Part shown: piece after piece, positions 20,124-31,900 of the stretch
How the letters are laid out: every line of letters begins with the position of its first letter
Position numbering within the stretch: position 1 is the stretch's first letter
From: Amphiura filiformis
Lineage: Eukaryota > Echinodermata > Ophiuroidea > Amphilepidida > Amphiuridae
Direction: 5' to 3'
Assembly (NCBI RefSeq): GCF_039555335.1
Contig: NC_092637.1
Location: 38,280,526-38,344,525 of the forward strand
DNA length: 64,000 nucleotides
Program-made: the position numbers and the translations under genes
The notes under the pieces: model-generated
The model's database searches: none
Told to the model about the DNA's origin: nothing
What the model saw: the letters and a program-made list of their open reading frames with translations, nothing else

Positions 20124-22473
20124 TGGTCAATTCCAGCCAAAGCGGGACAAAATTCTCTCTGGGGGCCATTTTGAAAATGTTTTCCTTTTCAATTCTAGAC
20201 TTATCAAATGAGACGATCATATCTAGTGAATCATCAGGTGGAAGTGCCATCGGATTGAAAAATAACCTTTCTTGCTAGACCAAATCAAGTGTTAAATGCG
20301 CATATGCATGTTACCCACGAATTCAAGCCTTTTTCACCTGTTGTACGCCATAAAATTTCACTTTCTTTAATATCTTTCAATATTTTATATGTGACTCATA
20401 TACACTAGAAATCGGTGAAGATTCAACATTGATCGGGGAGTGGTGTTTTGTTTACATTACCCTATCAAGAGTGTCTTAACAATATTATTTTGTAGTTTAT
20501 TTTTTATTGTATCCTGTTGGAAGGGAAACAAGAGGGTCAGTAGGTACCCGCCACTCATCACTGGTTACGCCACTGATGATTACCAATCATATTGTTGAAT
20601 CCATCTCAGCGACAAGAGATTCATGTCGACATTATTAACTAATGAAAACCACACACAGTGCCAATAAGAATAACGATAATTATATACTAGGTTTTTATCT
20701 TGCTGATTGTATTAATATGTACCATCACCTTTGAAGATCGCGATCATCAAAATAAAACAAAGCATTACGTTACAAATCCCTCACACAATTTGACTTATTT
20801 TATCAACGGTTTTGGCTGAAAGAGGAGTAATATTTCATTCAACCATCATACACTGAACATCACGCCTCTTGCTAAATGTCAACATACGACGCATCAAGTA
20901 AAGGCCCATTTAAACTGAACAAAGTCATAAATGTAACTAGTTGGGTCACTATACTATTCTTTATAATGTAAGCTTATTGTAACATAATGATTCACAAGCG
21001 GGAGAATTTTAGACTATTTTAATCAAAATTGGAGCATAGGTCCATGTTTAACTCTGTGGAGGCAAAAACATGTCATTAACCTATGTGCATATAAATAACT
21101 CGAGAACTGGACTTCGAAGACGGACAGGTCAAACTATTTCGCCATTTTTGGTTTATCCAAATTAACATATGTACCTTGCAGGATTTTCTAGGGACTTTAA
21201 GTATGGTGTTAGTGAAATCTTGCTTTACTTGGACTAGTGTGTCAAACTACTTGTCAGTTGGGACACTTTCAATAGGATAATGTAAATAAGCACATCCCCT
21301 TTCCTCGAACATGTTCAATCATATAATGTTGCTCCTATGTGATGGGGAAGGGAGAAGTTAAGGGAGGGTTTCGGCTTGTCACACAAAAAAGCGGCATTTA
21401 ACTCGGATTATAGTAAACTGATCAGCACAGGGACTCATAATGATTTCCTCTGGGAACTAAATATGTCAAAAAAGAATGTATTATCATTTACTATAATGAA
21501 TGATAAGGGACTTGTAACGTAAGCTGATTTACTATAATTACATTGTATTTAATATTTAATCTTTAAGCGTGGTATCCGGAAGTCGTCTTCATCTAGGTAG
21601 ACCACAGACGGGTCAGATCTCATCTGTATAAAAAGGGAAACATACGACACGTTATTCTAAAAGCTTTAGATGAACAACATTTACGTGAAAAAGAAGAAGA
21701 AGAAGAAGAGGAAGAAGTCCTCATAAAAGAAGGTCAATATGGAAGGAAAAAATGCCAGGCATGTTTATTGTTAAAGGTGACACTGTACTCTTTATTTTGA
21801 TATAGGATTTTCCTATTACTTCCAAAATTTTAATGACACTATTATCTTTGTGACTGCGATTGTATGAAAGTATGCACAATCACAGGTTTTTGCCTCTTTC
21901 CCAAAAAATTGTCATAAGTTCTGCCCTAAACGTATTAATTGCATCTTTTTTGATCCAAGTCCCCATTTATCTCAGTTGTCATTATTTGACATGATTGATA
22001 TCACGTAAACTTACCATTCATTACACGGTGGTTCGCTTCCAGTTGCGGCTACTGCAATGAAAAGAAATGGGGACAAAGAATCATACCATTACTATTCATA
22101 CTTTGACATGCATCAGTTTTCACGACATAGGCAATCGACATGGATCCGAAGTGATCTTTGTCAGGACTAACGGACAAAAGTGGAGTCTGCCTCGTGTTTC
22201 AAAAGACTGAAGAAGTGACCCTTAACAAGGAATTTGCACTGTAAATCACACGCTTAACAGGGATTACTAAAAAAAATGTAACAATCATATAACCAATTTT
22301 ACTAATATCCGCGAAGCCAATTATAGCCAATCAAGGTATACACTGTAAATCCGTACCTGTAACACCTTTTGAATACATTTAAGGCGTATTGCCAAATAGT
22401 TATTATTTATTATCTACATCACAGAGAGTCTACATGTACCTTCTCAGAAAAAAAAAAGTGGTTTCACCTATTC
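20124..22473. other. Intergenic, mostly unassigned
   Basis: About 2.3 kb between the genes. The motif ttacccacgaattcaagcctttttcacct (20312-20340) resembles the region around 6471 of the motif-rich transposon, so a decayed piece of that family may lie here. A GAA microsatellite is at about 21686-21717. I see no exon or RNA gene. Confidence 0.4.
21686..21717. repeat. (GAA)n microsatellite
   Basis: Run of aagaagaagaagaagaag with one GAG interruption. No coding context. Confidence 0.9.
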
Positions 22474-22622
22474 TAATACACATCGCAAGTCCAAAATAAA
22501 ATCCAAACCGTCTCTTTGGTTTACAAGTTATCACACTTTGAATTTGTATCTAAACGCATCCTAAACACGTAGTGACGGTGTTGACTTTATTTTGGACTTG
22601 TGATGTGTAGGAAAATAGGTTT
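22474..22622. mobile_element. 149-bp MITE (acctatt...caagtccaaaataaa)
   Basis: cacctattctaatacacatcgcaagtccaaaataaa on the left is the inverted repeat of tttattttggacttgtgatgtgtaggaaaataggt on the right. The spacer is about 75 bp. Confidence 0.75.
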
Positions 22623-22721
22623 CAAAATATGAAACCTTTTTTTCTTGAAAGGTACATGAAGATAATAATAACAAAAAACACCTAACGTGTTTAAAAAGTG
22701 TACAGCTAGGGATTTATAGTG

Positions 22722-25353
22722 TACCGTAAAACCCCGTCTACAAGCATATATGGTCGAATCCAACCAAAAGTGTCCACGGGCCAAAAATAAAAGTCCGAAA
22801 TAAAAATGTCTCCACAATTTTTTCCTTTTGCCCATTGATTGATGACATATTGGCCTTATAGGAACCAAAAGTGCCATTACTAATCTTGAAAAATAAATCC
22901 AGGACGTGTGATAGTAAATGTGATATCAAATCCCAATGTTACCTACGAATACCACGAGGATGCTTTCACTATCGCAATACTAATCAACCGAAAACAAATG
23001 GAATATTCCCATTAACGTTTTTTCGTGTAATGTAGACCACAGGGTGTCAGGAAAATGCTAGCTCAACCAGAAAATATTTGTTTTTATTTTATAACGCGAT
23101 CAATATGATCTTAGTCAATTTATGCTAGTTTATTTTTGAAAATGAAGTTTAGGTCAGTTTCTGTATTTTATTTATCAAATGAGTATGAATCAATTTACAC
23201 ATTGTATTAGAACAAGTAGGATATATATTTTCAAGAATATTAGGAATTATACGCATATACCTAACGCTTTATACAATGAAAAGGTGAAGAAACCCGGGTA
23301 TTCGTAGGTCTATATTGAGTTTAGAGGTTTAAATTTTGCTATTATGGTAATGAATTAATAAAATGGTAGTTTTAGATCTCTTTCAGATGGTACGTCCAAA
23401 TGAATAAATGCTATTACCTTAGATCAAAAAATTTTGATGCTTTTAGCAAGATTTTGACCACTTCATTTTGATATACAAGTAGTTAATCAGCAATTTTACA
23501 TAATAAATAATTGTTGAATGAATCCGTATATGGGTAATAATAGTGTCCTGGGGTACCGCTTAAAGTTTTTGACAATTAATTTCCATTGGTAGACACACTT
23601 CATTACACATGTCATGTATTATGCTGTATTCGTAAGTAACATTTCAGTATTTGTAGGTAAGAATTAGACTTTTGGTGGATATCGCAATCAAAAATTCATT
23701 TTATAAAGCACTTTGAATGTATTATTTTCTTTATGTGCGTTTATTGATACTTTAGACCCTATCATGTATTAATAATGTCGGTTCACAGCGGTTGAAAGAG
23801 GATTGAAGTAAGAAACAAAGGCACTAAAGTGACTTTAATTTGCTTAATTGCACACAAATCGCTTAAAACCGTTATTGCAGACTTGTGAAGTCCATCTTGG
23901 AGTCAGTTACGTCTTGTGGCCTTTCGTTTGAGGGCAACTACAATTAGCTTTATACCAGGGTCCATCAATGTGTTGTCTAGATCATGAGACAATGAGAACA
24001 GTCGTTTTTTCCATGGTATTCGTAGGTAACCTTAGCGAAAACGTCAAAAGTTACCTTCGAATAAATCAATTTGGACACAAATTACTCAGAAACCAGACGG
24101 TCGGTAAACATTTAAAATGAAGCACACATGACAGTTGACAAATCCAAGTATTTATCCCTTCTAATCTTCTTTGAATCTGATTTTTCTTTCAAATTTCAGT
24201 ATTTTGTCTATTTCAGTACATATTTTTCACCAATTAAGCCGTATTCAGTTTTGCATGGTGGGCATGTATGTGAATTCGCAACTTTCATTGACATATGATT
24301 TGATAGCAAACATACAGGCCTTTGTTATGTACCAATATGGGCATTGGCATGAATGGCGTTGTTTCACAATACTGTCATGATGTCAAATTGTATTCGTAGG
24401 TAACATTCGGTTACCGAAATTTACCTACGAATACTTGCTTTTATTGTTGACATCTCAGAAATATTTAAACGCAGGCTATTGGAACTTGGTAGAAATAAAG
24501 AGTGCATTACCCTGCACCTATTGCTTAACTATTGTTTACTATTCTCTCACTTTGTGGAAATGGCACAGCTTTTAACATGTATTCGGAGGTAATGCATATT
24601 TTTACCAAACCTACCTTTGTGCCATTTAGAATTTCTGGCAGCTAAACACAATAATAAAGATGTCCGAATGCAATGCATTTCAGTATTGGACATATCAAAG
24701 CTTGTATCAATTGCGCATTTATTAGTGATTTCCATTTTTAAAGATATATCTAGTGCTATGAAAAATTGTATTCGTAGGTAATGTAAAACAATACCACTCA
24801 AAAAATTATCACAAAAAATTCATAATTATGTTCAAATATGTGAAAAATTGAACAGGCAATCTTTGAATACACACCTTTCAGGAAATCAATTTAGATTCAA
24901 TCCAATGACTTCTTTTCATAACTGATTTATATGTTTTTAAAAATACTTTAAGAAATATTTTGAAAAAATGGGTAAAAATAGCATGTTTTGGGGTCTCTGT
25001 GTCTAAGTTTTTCACAGAAGGGGTCTTATTATATATGGCGCGAAGCGTATGATCAAGGCGAATAAACACAATACAAAAACGAATGCCAATTGATTAATAC
25101 TTTTAAGTTATGGCCCTGAACATGCCGTGTACACTTTTCGTTGGATTCGACCATATAGTGGGTTTTTTTTATAAAAGCTTAATTAATTCGAAGCAAGCGT
25201 TAATATACCAATACAATTGATCGGTCTTAAAATAATACTCGTTTGTATATGCTTGGATCCGTAATTTATTTGCTCAAACTCCATAATGGCGACTGGATAA
25301 ATGTAGCTTTCATCAGAAGCACACTATATGCTTGTAGACGGGGTTTTACGGTA
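22722..25353. mobile_element. MITE family 1, copy 2, interrupted by the motif-rich transposon
   Basis: Left fragment 22722-22750 (TACCGTAAAACCCCGTCTAC...caagcatata) and right fragment 25154-25353 (tatagtg ... gtagacggggttttacggta) together equal the 219-bp MITE at 495-713. The 2.4-kb element lies between them with TATA duplicated at the junctions. Confidence 0.85.
22751..25153. mobile_element. Motif-rich TIR transposon, copy 2 (2403 bp, inverted relative to copy 1)
   Basis: Reverse complement of 4603-7034 with scattered differences and identical ends. TATA flanks it at 22747-22750 and 25154-25157, and comparison with MITE copy 1 shows the original target caagcaTATAgtg. The internal 14-mer recurs near 22940, 23300, 23633, 23651, 24016, 24052, 24390, 24421, 24580 and 24769, at positions homologous to copy 1. 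No transposase is encoded. Confidence 0.9.
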
Positions 25354-25355
25354 TC

Positions 25356-25440
25356 TAAACATTTTGCCTTTGGAACTCGGAATATCTCGCGGGACTGCGC
25401 CCCACGGGATATTCCTCGGTTCCAAAGGCAAAATGTTTAG
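25356..25440. repeat. 80-bp perfect-stem hairpin
   Basis: tctaaacattttgcctttggaac/cggaatatc is followed after about 20 bp by gatattcc/cggttccaaaggcaaaatgttta. The stem is about 31 bp. Its right half begins the 147-bp repeat described next. Confidence 0.8.
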
Positions 25441-25522
25441 ATTTTACAATGCCCTCTAAATAACCGATGCGCAGTTATTAACCTCTAACTATATTTTGTA
25501 AAACAGATGGAAATAATACATT
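25376..25522. repeat. 147-bp direct repeat, copy 1
   Basis: Starts ctcggaatatctcg and ends gatggaaataatacat. Repeated at 25623-25771 with few differences. The two copies bracket the broken ShKT exon. Confidence 0.85.
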
Positions 25523-25529
25523 TTCTTAC

Positions 25530-25616
25530 CGCAAAGTCCACACATAACTGGACATCTTCTTCTTATAACGGCATAATACGGAGAGTCTTCTTGAAAATAG
25601 TCATAGTCTGAACAAT
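25530..25616 (-). pseudogene. Broken second ShKT exon of gene B
   Basis: On the minus strand this matches the last three quarters of the gene B ShKT exon (26024-26137): DYDYFQE, then AVIRRRCPVMCGLC and an intact donor gtaaga. The 5' part, with the first cysteines and the acceptor, is replaced by the 147-bp repeat. One of the middle cysteines is also a Ser (EDSP versus EECP). It cannot be spliced in as a full domain. Confidence 0.8.
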
Positions 25617-25622
25617 ATAAAT

Positions 25623-25771
25623 ACTCGGAATATCTCGCCGGACTGCGCCCTCAGGATATTCCTCGGTTCCAAAGGCAAAATGTTTAGATTTTTCACAATG
25701 CCCTCTAAATATCCGATGCGCAGTTATTAACCTCTAACTATATTTTGTAAAACAGATGGAAATAATACATG
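25623..25771. repeat. 147-bp direct repeat, copy 2
   Basis: Second copy of 25376-25522. It includes cctcggttccaaaggcaaaatg and gatgcgcagttattaacctc. Confidence 0.85.
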
Positions 25772-25961
25772 TGACACGATCTGGTCCATGGGAACAAAGG
25801 CGGCAAATTTGAAACTGAGATAAAGGTCAAAATATGGAGTAAAAAAACAATAAAATACATAAGAAAATAGACATCAAAAAACTTCATAACTTCTGAACCA
25901 AGTATGCTAGACCTTTGGTGTTTTCAGTAAATGATAGCCTATTGTATGTATAATGTAATAA

Positions 25962-28900
25962 TTACAGTAACTCAATTTTCAAAAATGCCTCCTTTGGCCC
26001 CCATGGACCAAATCGTTTCTTACCGCATTTTCCACACATAACTGGACATTTTCTTCTTATAATGGCATAATACGGACATTCTTCTTGAAAATAGTCATAG
26101 TCTTCACAATATTCATGCTCTTCATCTATGCATTGATCTGCAAAAGAAGTGATTCTTATCAATTATTGACAAACATTTGAAATTATATACCTCATATATA
26201 GATTTCTGTCATCTGATTGGTTGAAAGTGCAGTCATTGAATTAACTATGCCCGCAAAATGAACTATGGACCGGTCCATGGAAATGAACTATGGACCGGTC
26301 ACGTGCGTCACGATCAAACTGCGCGTTTTTCCCAGCGTAAAATGATATTACGCACGCGTTAATGTTTTCACGCGCTATAATTACGCAGAAATCGCAGATT
26401 GTAATCTGTGTGCCGTTCGCATTGAAACTATTAATTTCTCTTGCCAAAATCAATGCTTTTAACCAAACAGATGACAAGAATCTTAAGATTTGGTATATAA
26501 AACAAATATTGACTGCTTTTTATTCGGGGCATGTACGCCTCGGGGCATAGTCATGGTTTTGAGATCACCTTGGGCCTATAATTTTAACATGCCCCTCATA
26601 GTAGTCAATTCACCAATTCACCAGCTATGGGACTGCAACCCAGTGAGCAGCTACCACCTGGAGCTGATTCCACATGGCCTGAGTGGCGGTGTCTCAACAG
26701 ACTAAGATCAGGGGTCGGAAGGTGCAAGGTCGCTTTGCAGAAATGGGCAAAACCTACCAGAAGGGAAAAACACTACCTGTGAGTGTGGAACGGTTCCACA
26801 GACTATGGAACACCTGTTGATGTGTCCACAGATGGGGCAACACTGCACACATATGGACCTAGCTGAATTCAACGATTCTGCTCGTCACTGCGTCAGCTAC
26901 TGGCTCGGGCGCATTTGACCCTGCGCTTGGACACGCTAGAAGAAGATAGTAGTCAATATTTGTATACTATGACATTCTTTATATAATGCTCTTAGTTTGA
27001 GTTTACTAGAAAGCTCCCAGCTAACACAAAAACGTTTTTAAAAACTTTTTAAACAGGTTATATTTTAGATTGTTGGTTTTGGTAAAAACGTATTAATAAT
27101 TTTTAAAATGTCAGGTCATAAAAACGTTTTAAAACGTTATGTATGAAAACACACTACAAAACTATTTTTAAAATGTTTTAAAAATGTTATTGTAAATTAT
27201 ATTTTGTGCAAACACTTTTTGCCAATATTTTGTCAACACTTAAATAACATTCTATTAGAATATTTGCAGGAGGTTATCAAAAATGTTTTTAAATGTTATG
27301 AAAACGTTTTATACCCTTCATATGCCCTTTATATAACCCAACATTTAAACTTGTTTTATTTCTTTGACAACCTTTCTAACCTTTGGCGAATGATATCGAA
27401 AACGTTTTGTGTTTACTGGGCCTATCCTGTTTTATCTTTCGTCATAAATATGAATCATGAATATTGCAAGAATTATTGTTGGGCCTAAATCATAATGTGG
27501 CAAAATTGAGGTACTGTCAACACATACTTCTGGAGCACTAAAATATAGTGCTCTGAAACTCGGATCTGTCGCACAATGTCCCTGCAGTACAAACTATTTT
27601 GCACACACCGTGAGACTTTCATAATATGTGAAATGTTTTTAACACCATAGAATGTATCTTCTAGAAAAAAAAACATTTTAAATTGGCGTAGCTGTTCGGC
27701 CTTCTCTTTGCACCACGAAAGCAGAAAAGTCATGCCCTGGTACCGATGGGTTTGAACAGGTTGTGCGACGTCAACTAGTGTGATCTCACCTGATCTGGTT
27801 AGTCTCTAGCCGTTTCCAAGAAAACGTCAGAGCTAGCTATATCGGCGACGAGGAAGTTCCTCGAAACCTCTCCCGGTAAGCGAAATAAACAAGTAGTGTT
27901 GCAGTTACTTTCGCTAAACTTAGCACCAATTCATACGAGCCCGGGAGCCCAATCTATATCCATGACATCCCGAGTATACTCCAATTAGCAATTTCAATCT
28001 TTATGATATAAAAACTTGATTAAGGTTGGTCTTAACCATGGAATTATGGAAACTTACGGGCCTCATAACTGCTAAATTGTTGGTCTAAAGTATATAAAAA
28101 GTATATATATTTAGAACGGCAAAGACTATGAATTTAAGATGAATTTATCAAGTCTTTGCCATTCTAAATACGTATGTATACTTTTATATACTTTAGACCA
28201 ACAATTAAGCTGTTATGAGGCCCAAAAGTGTCCATAAATTCAGGGTTAAGACCAACCTTAAATTGAACCATTTAAGTTCTCTATAAGCAGTCTGGTCCGA
28301 CTGCCTGATCAGGAAATACTGTTGAGTCAGGCAGCATGTTGCCTGCGCAGGCAACACAGGCTTTGGTAACCCTTCCGAATTTGACAGACTAAGGACTAAA
28401 TTGTTCATGGTGATTTTATAAAAGATCGATGGAAATTTTACTTTGACACACATGAGCTACATGTAAGTTGACAATTTTTCACTGGGCGAAAAAAAAATTC
28501 CACCGGGAGGAAATAATTAAAATAACAAAACAATTTCTAACGATTTATTAAAAAATTGATTTAAATATGCAAATTACCTTTATTTTAACTAAAATTGATG
28601 AAAAAATACTACTGATTGTACATCCAGTGATAATTTTATGTATTTTACCTACTTCTTTACTCTAAATCAAGAAATAATGGTATATTAAAAGATGCTCTAT
28701 TTGAAATAGAGCATTGCATTGTGGGATACTATGTTGCCTGCGCAGGCAACATGCTGCCTGATTCGGCAGTATTTCCTGATCAGGCAGTCGGACCGGACTG
28801 ATAAGCATGATTAAGCATAATAAGCCTACTTACCCTCACAAAATATCCCAAACCATCCTTTCTGACAAGAACATGTGCAGTCATTCTCAGTCGGTGTGCC

Positions 28901-31900
28901 ACAATGGTGACACTTAATGGAACAATCTGAGTAGAAGCAGTATCAGGAAACGTGTGTTTGACTGGTTGTATAAAAGTTCTTTTAACCAAAAAATATTTTA
29001 ATTCACCAAATCATTTCAAGTTCTAACAGGTAGAGCTTGACTAAAAAGTTTTAAATCCCGTAAAAAAAACCAAATTGACATAGATTTAGAGTTCGTCGCA
29101 GGGCCGTCGCTAGACAATTTTCTCAAGGGGCAGTTGTGTCCTAAAATCGTGTCAAATGAAGATGCATAGTCCTTTTACAACTTTTGGTTAATTTAGTCCC
29201 GGTATTTTGATTCAGCTTACGAGGTTTGATGATGCTTTTCCAGGCATCAGAGAAACTGTTCTAGCACTCATATTTGTGATTTACATATAAAAGGGTGGAA
29301 TTATAACTCTCATTTTTGAGATTTTTGTTCAAGTTTGAGGTGAAAAAGGGAAACTCAAAGGTGACGTCTCGCAAATCTACTCAAATGCGCACGGCGGCAA
29401 TTTGACATTTTAATACTCACTGTGAGGAAAACATGTGCACTCAACCAGCCAAATTTTGATTGGGGGGGGGGCAAATAGGGAGCATACTATCAGATTGACA
29501 TTGGTGTAGACGAGCAAATTCCTCCCTCTCTCTTTCCTTTTCTCCATCTCTCTCTTCCTTTCTCTTACTTTTTCCTTTAGGGGTCACCAGGAGGTGTCGC
29601 ACCCCTCACACCCACCTACCCCCCATGGCGACGACCTTCGTCGGACAAGTATAAAACTGTCACGCTTTGTCACGCTTTCATCAGTATTATTGTGGGCTGT
29701 CCCTTGACCAATAATATTAGCGGATCGCCTTTTTTACTTAAGAAATTGCTGCTCACAAAAGAGCCGTGGTATTTCAAAATGCTATAGTAGCCCGACGCCG
29801 AACCCGTTGAAACCCTTAATAGTATATAAAAAAAAGGCGACCAAAAACTCAACGGGAAAACGTCCGACTATTAAAGCGAGTACATTTCAATACATTTTTT
29901 TTGGAATCATATAAAAGGAGTTAATTTATTTAAAATACAAATTTAATACATTCTTACCGCATGTGATGCCGTCTTGTTTGCAATTTCCTGAAATGTTCAC
30001 AAAGTAAAATAAATGTCTTTATTTGCTATACACCGTTCATGTTGTAATGTACTATAATTAACTAAAAGACCCTACGAAATTAAAAAGGGCACAATGTCTG
30101 AGAGTGATTACTAAATTTATTATCAAGCAATATTATAGCATTTTCTAAAAGGAAGTCCTTGATTTTATTTAATAATTCATCTTTCTACACCAATGCTTTA
30201 ATGGACTGATAACTTGCAATAACTATAAACTTTATTGAAATATACTTACTGCATTTGTTTTCAAAGCACCAACTCGCTTCAGGCCCACATCCTTCACAGC
30301 TTGGTCCCTTCGTGTATGGTCTTCCCCCGTAATTGCCCCTAAATGTTGGAACCAATTTGACGTCATTCACTTTCAATGAAAACTAAATTACATTATTATT
30401 TGTGATATTTCAGTTCCCCTTATTATTTATTTATTTATTTACTTCTCTGTGGTAGTACACATCATACTCACACATCCCTCCTTACACAAAAACGCACACC
30501 CCCATCCCCTGCGGGAATTCCAACAATTATGTTGGTCATATCACACTTATACATTGTGGTGAATATGAGTTTTGAACATATCAATAACCTCGCCCTCGGC
30601 GATCTCGGGCTATCATAAAAAGGGTCATTTCTGCATGTTCCATGTCTTCCCCACATGCCAGGAATGGCGACACCGGGGTGACAGGGGTTGCACCAACCAC
30701 CCAAAAATTAGCCCGACCGATCCTACTTGAAAGGCCCTCCACCCGTAGAACAACCTTTTTCTTCGTGAATTATCAGTACGACGCATTCTTCACACAACGC
30801 AAATAATCGCACAATTTAAGTGTAACGGGCGCATAGCGGAATAATCTCTCTTTCCTTTTCTCCATCTCTCTCTTCCTTTCTCTTACTTTTTCCTTTAGGG
30901 GTCACCAGGAGGTGTCGCACCCCTCACACCCACCTACCCCCCATGGCGACGACCTTCGTCGGACAAGTATAAAACTGTCACGCTTTGTCACGCTTTCATC
31001 AGTATTATTGTGGGCTGTCCCTTGACCAATAATATTAGCGGATCGCCTTTTTTTACTTAAGAAATTGCTGCTCACAAAAGAGCCGTGGTATTTCAAAATG
31101 CTATAGTAGCCCGACGCCGAACCCGTTGAAACCCTTAATAGTATATAAAAAAAAAGGCGACCAAAAACTCAACGGGAAAACGTCCGACTATTAAAGCGAG
31201 TACATTTCAATACATTTTTTGGAATCATATAAAAGGAGTTAATTTATTTAAAATACAAATTTAATACATTCTTACCGCATGTGATGCCGTCTTGTTTGCA
31301 ATTTCCTGAAATGTTCACAAAGTAAAATAAATGTCTTTATTTGCTATACACCGTTCATGTTGTAATGTACTATAATTAACTAAAAGACCCTACGAAATTA
31401 AAAAGGGCACAATGTCTGAGAGTGATTACTAAATTTATTATCAAGCAATATTATAGCATTTTCTAAAAAGGAAGTCCTTGATTTTATTTAATAATTCATC
31501 TTTCTACACCAATGCTTTAATGGACTGATAACTTGCAATAACTATAAACTTTATTGAAATATACTTACTGCATTTGTTTTCAAAGCACCAACTCGCTTCA
31601 GGCCCACATCCTTCACAGCTTGGTCCCTTCGTGTATGGTCTTCCCCCGTAATTGCCCCTAAATGTTGGAACCAATTTGACGTCATTCACTTTCAATGAAA
31701 ACTAAATTACATTATTATTTGTGATATTTCAGTTCCCCTTATTATTTATTTATTTATTTACTTCTCTGTGGTAGTACACATCATACTCACACATCCCTCC
31801 TTACACAAAAACGCACACCCCCATCCCCTTGCGGGAATTCCACGCTTTTTGTTGGTCATATCACACTTATACATTGTGGTGAATATGAGTTTTGAACATA

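Larger units (their letters stand above)
26138..28833 (-). other. Gene B intron between EGF and ShKT exons
   Basis: Contains a short direct repeat of aatgaactatggaccggtc (26258-26300, around the palindrome GGACCGGTCC), a non-LTR retrotransposon 3' fragment (about 26620-26950), and three small DNA elements (27015-27420, 28021-28260, 28289-28800). Sequence at 27421-28020 is unassigned. Confidence 0.6.

Noticed and set aside
26241-26477. 78-codon frame near the GGACCGGTCC palindromes
   Set aside because: No recognisable domain; it lies within a gene B intron, and the local direct repeat explains the structure.
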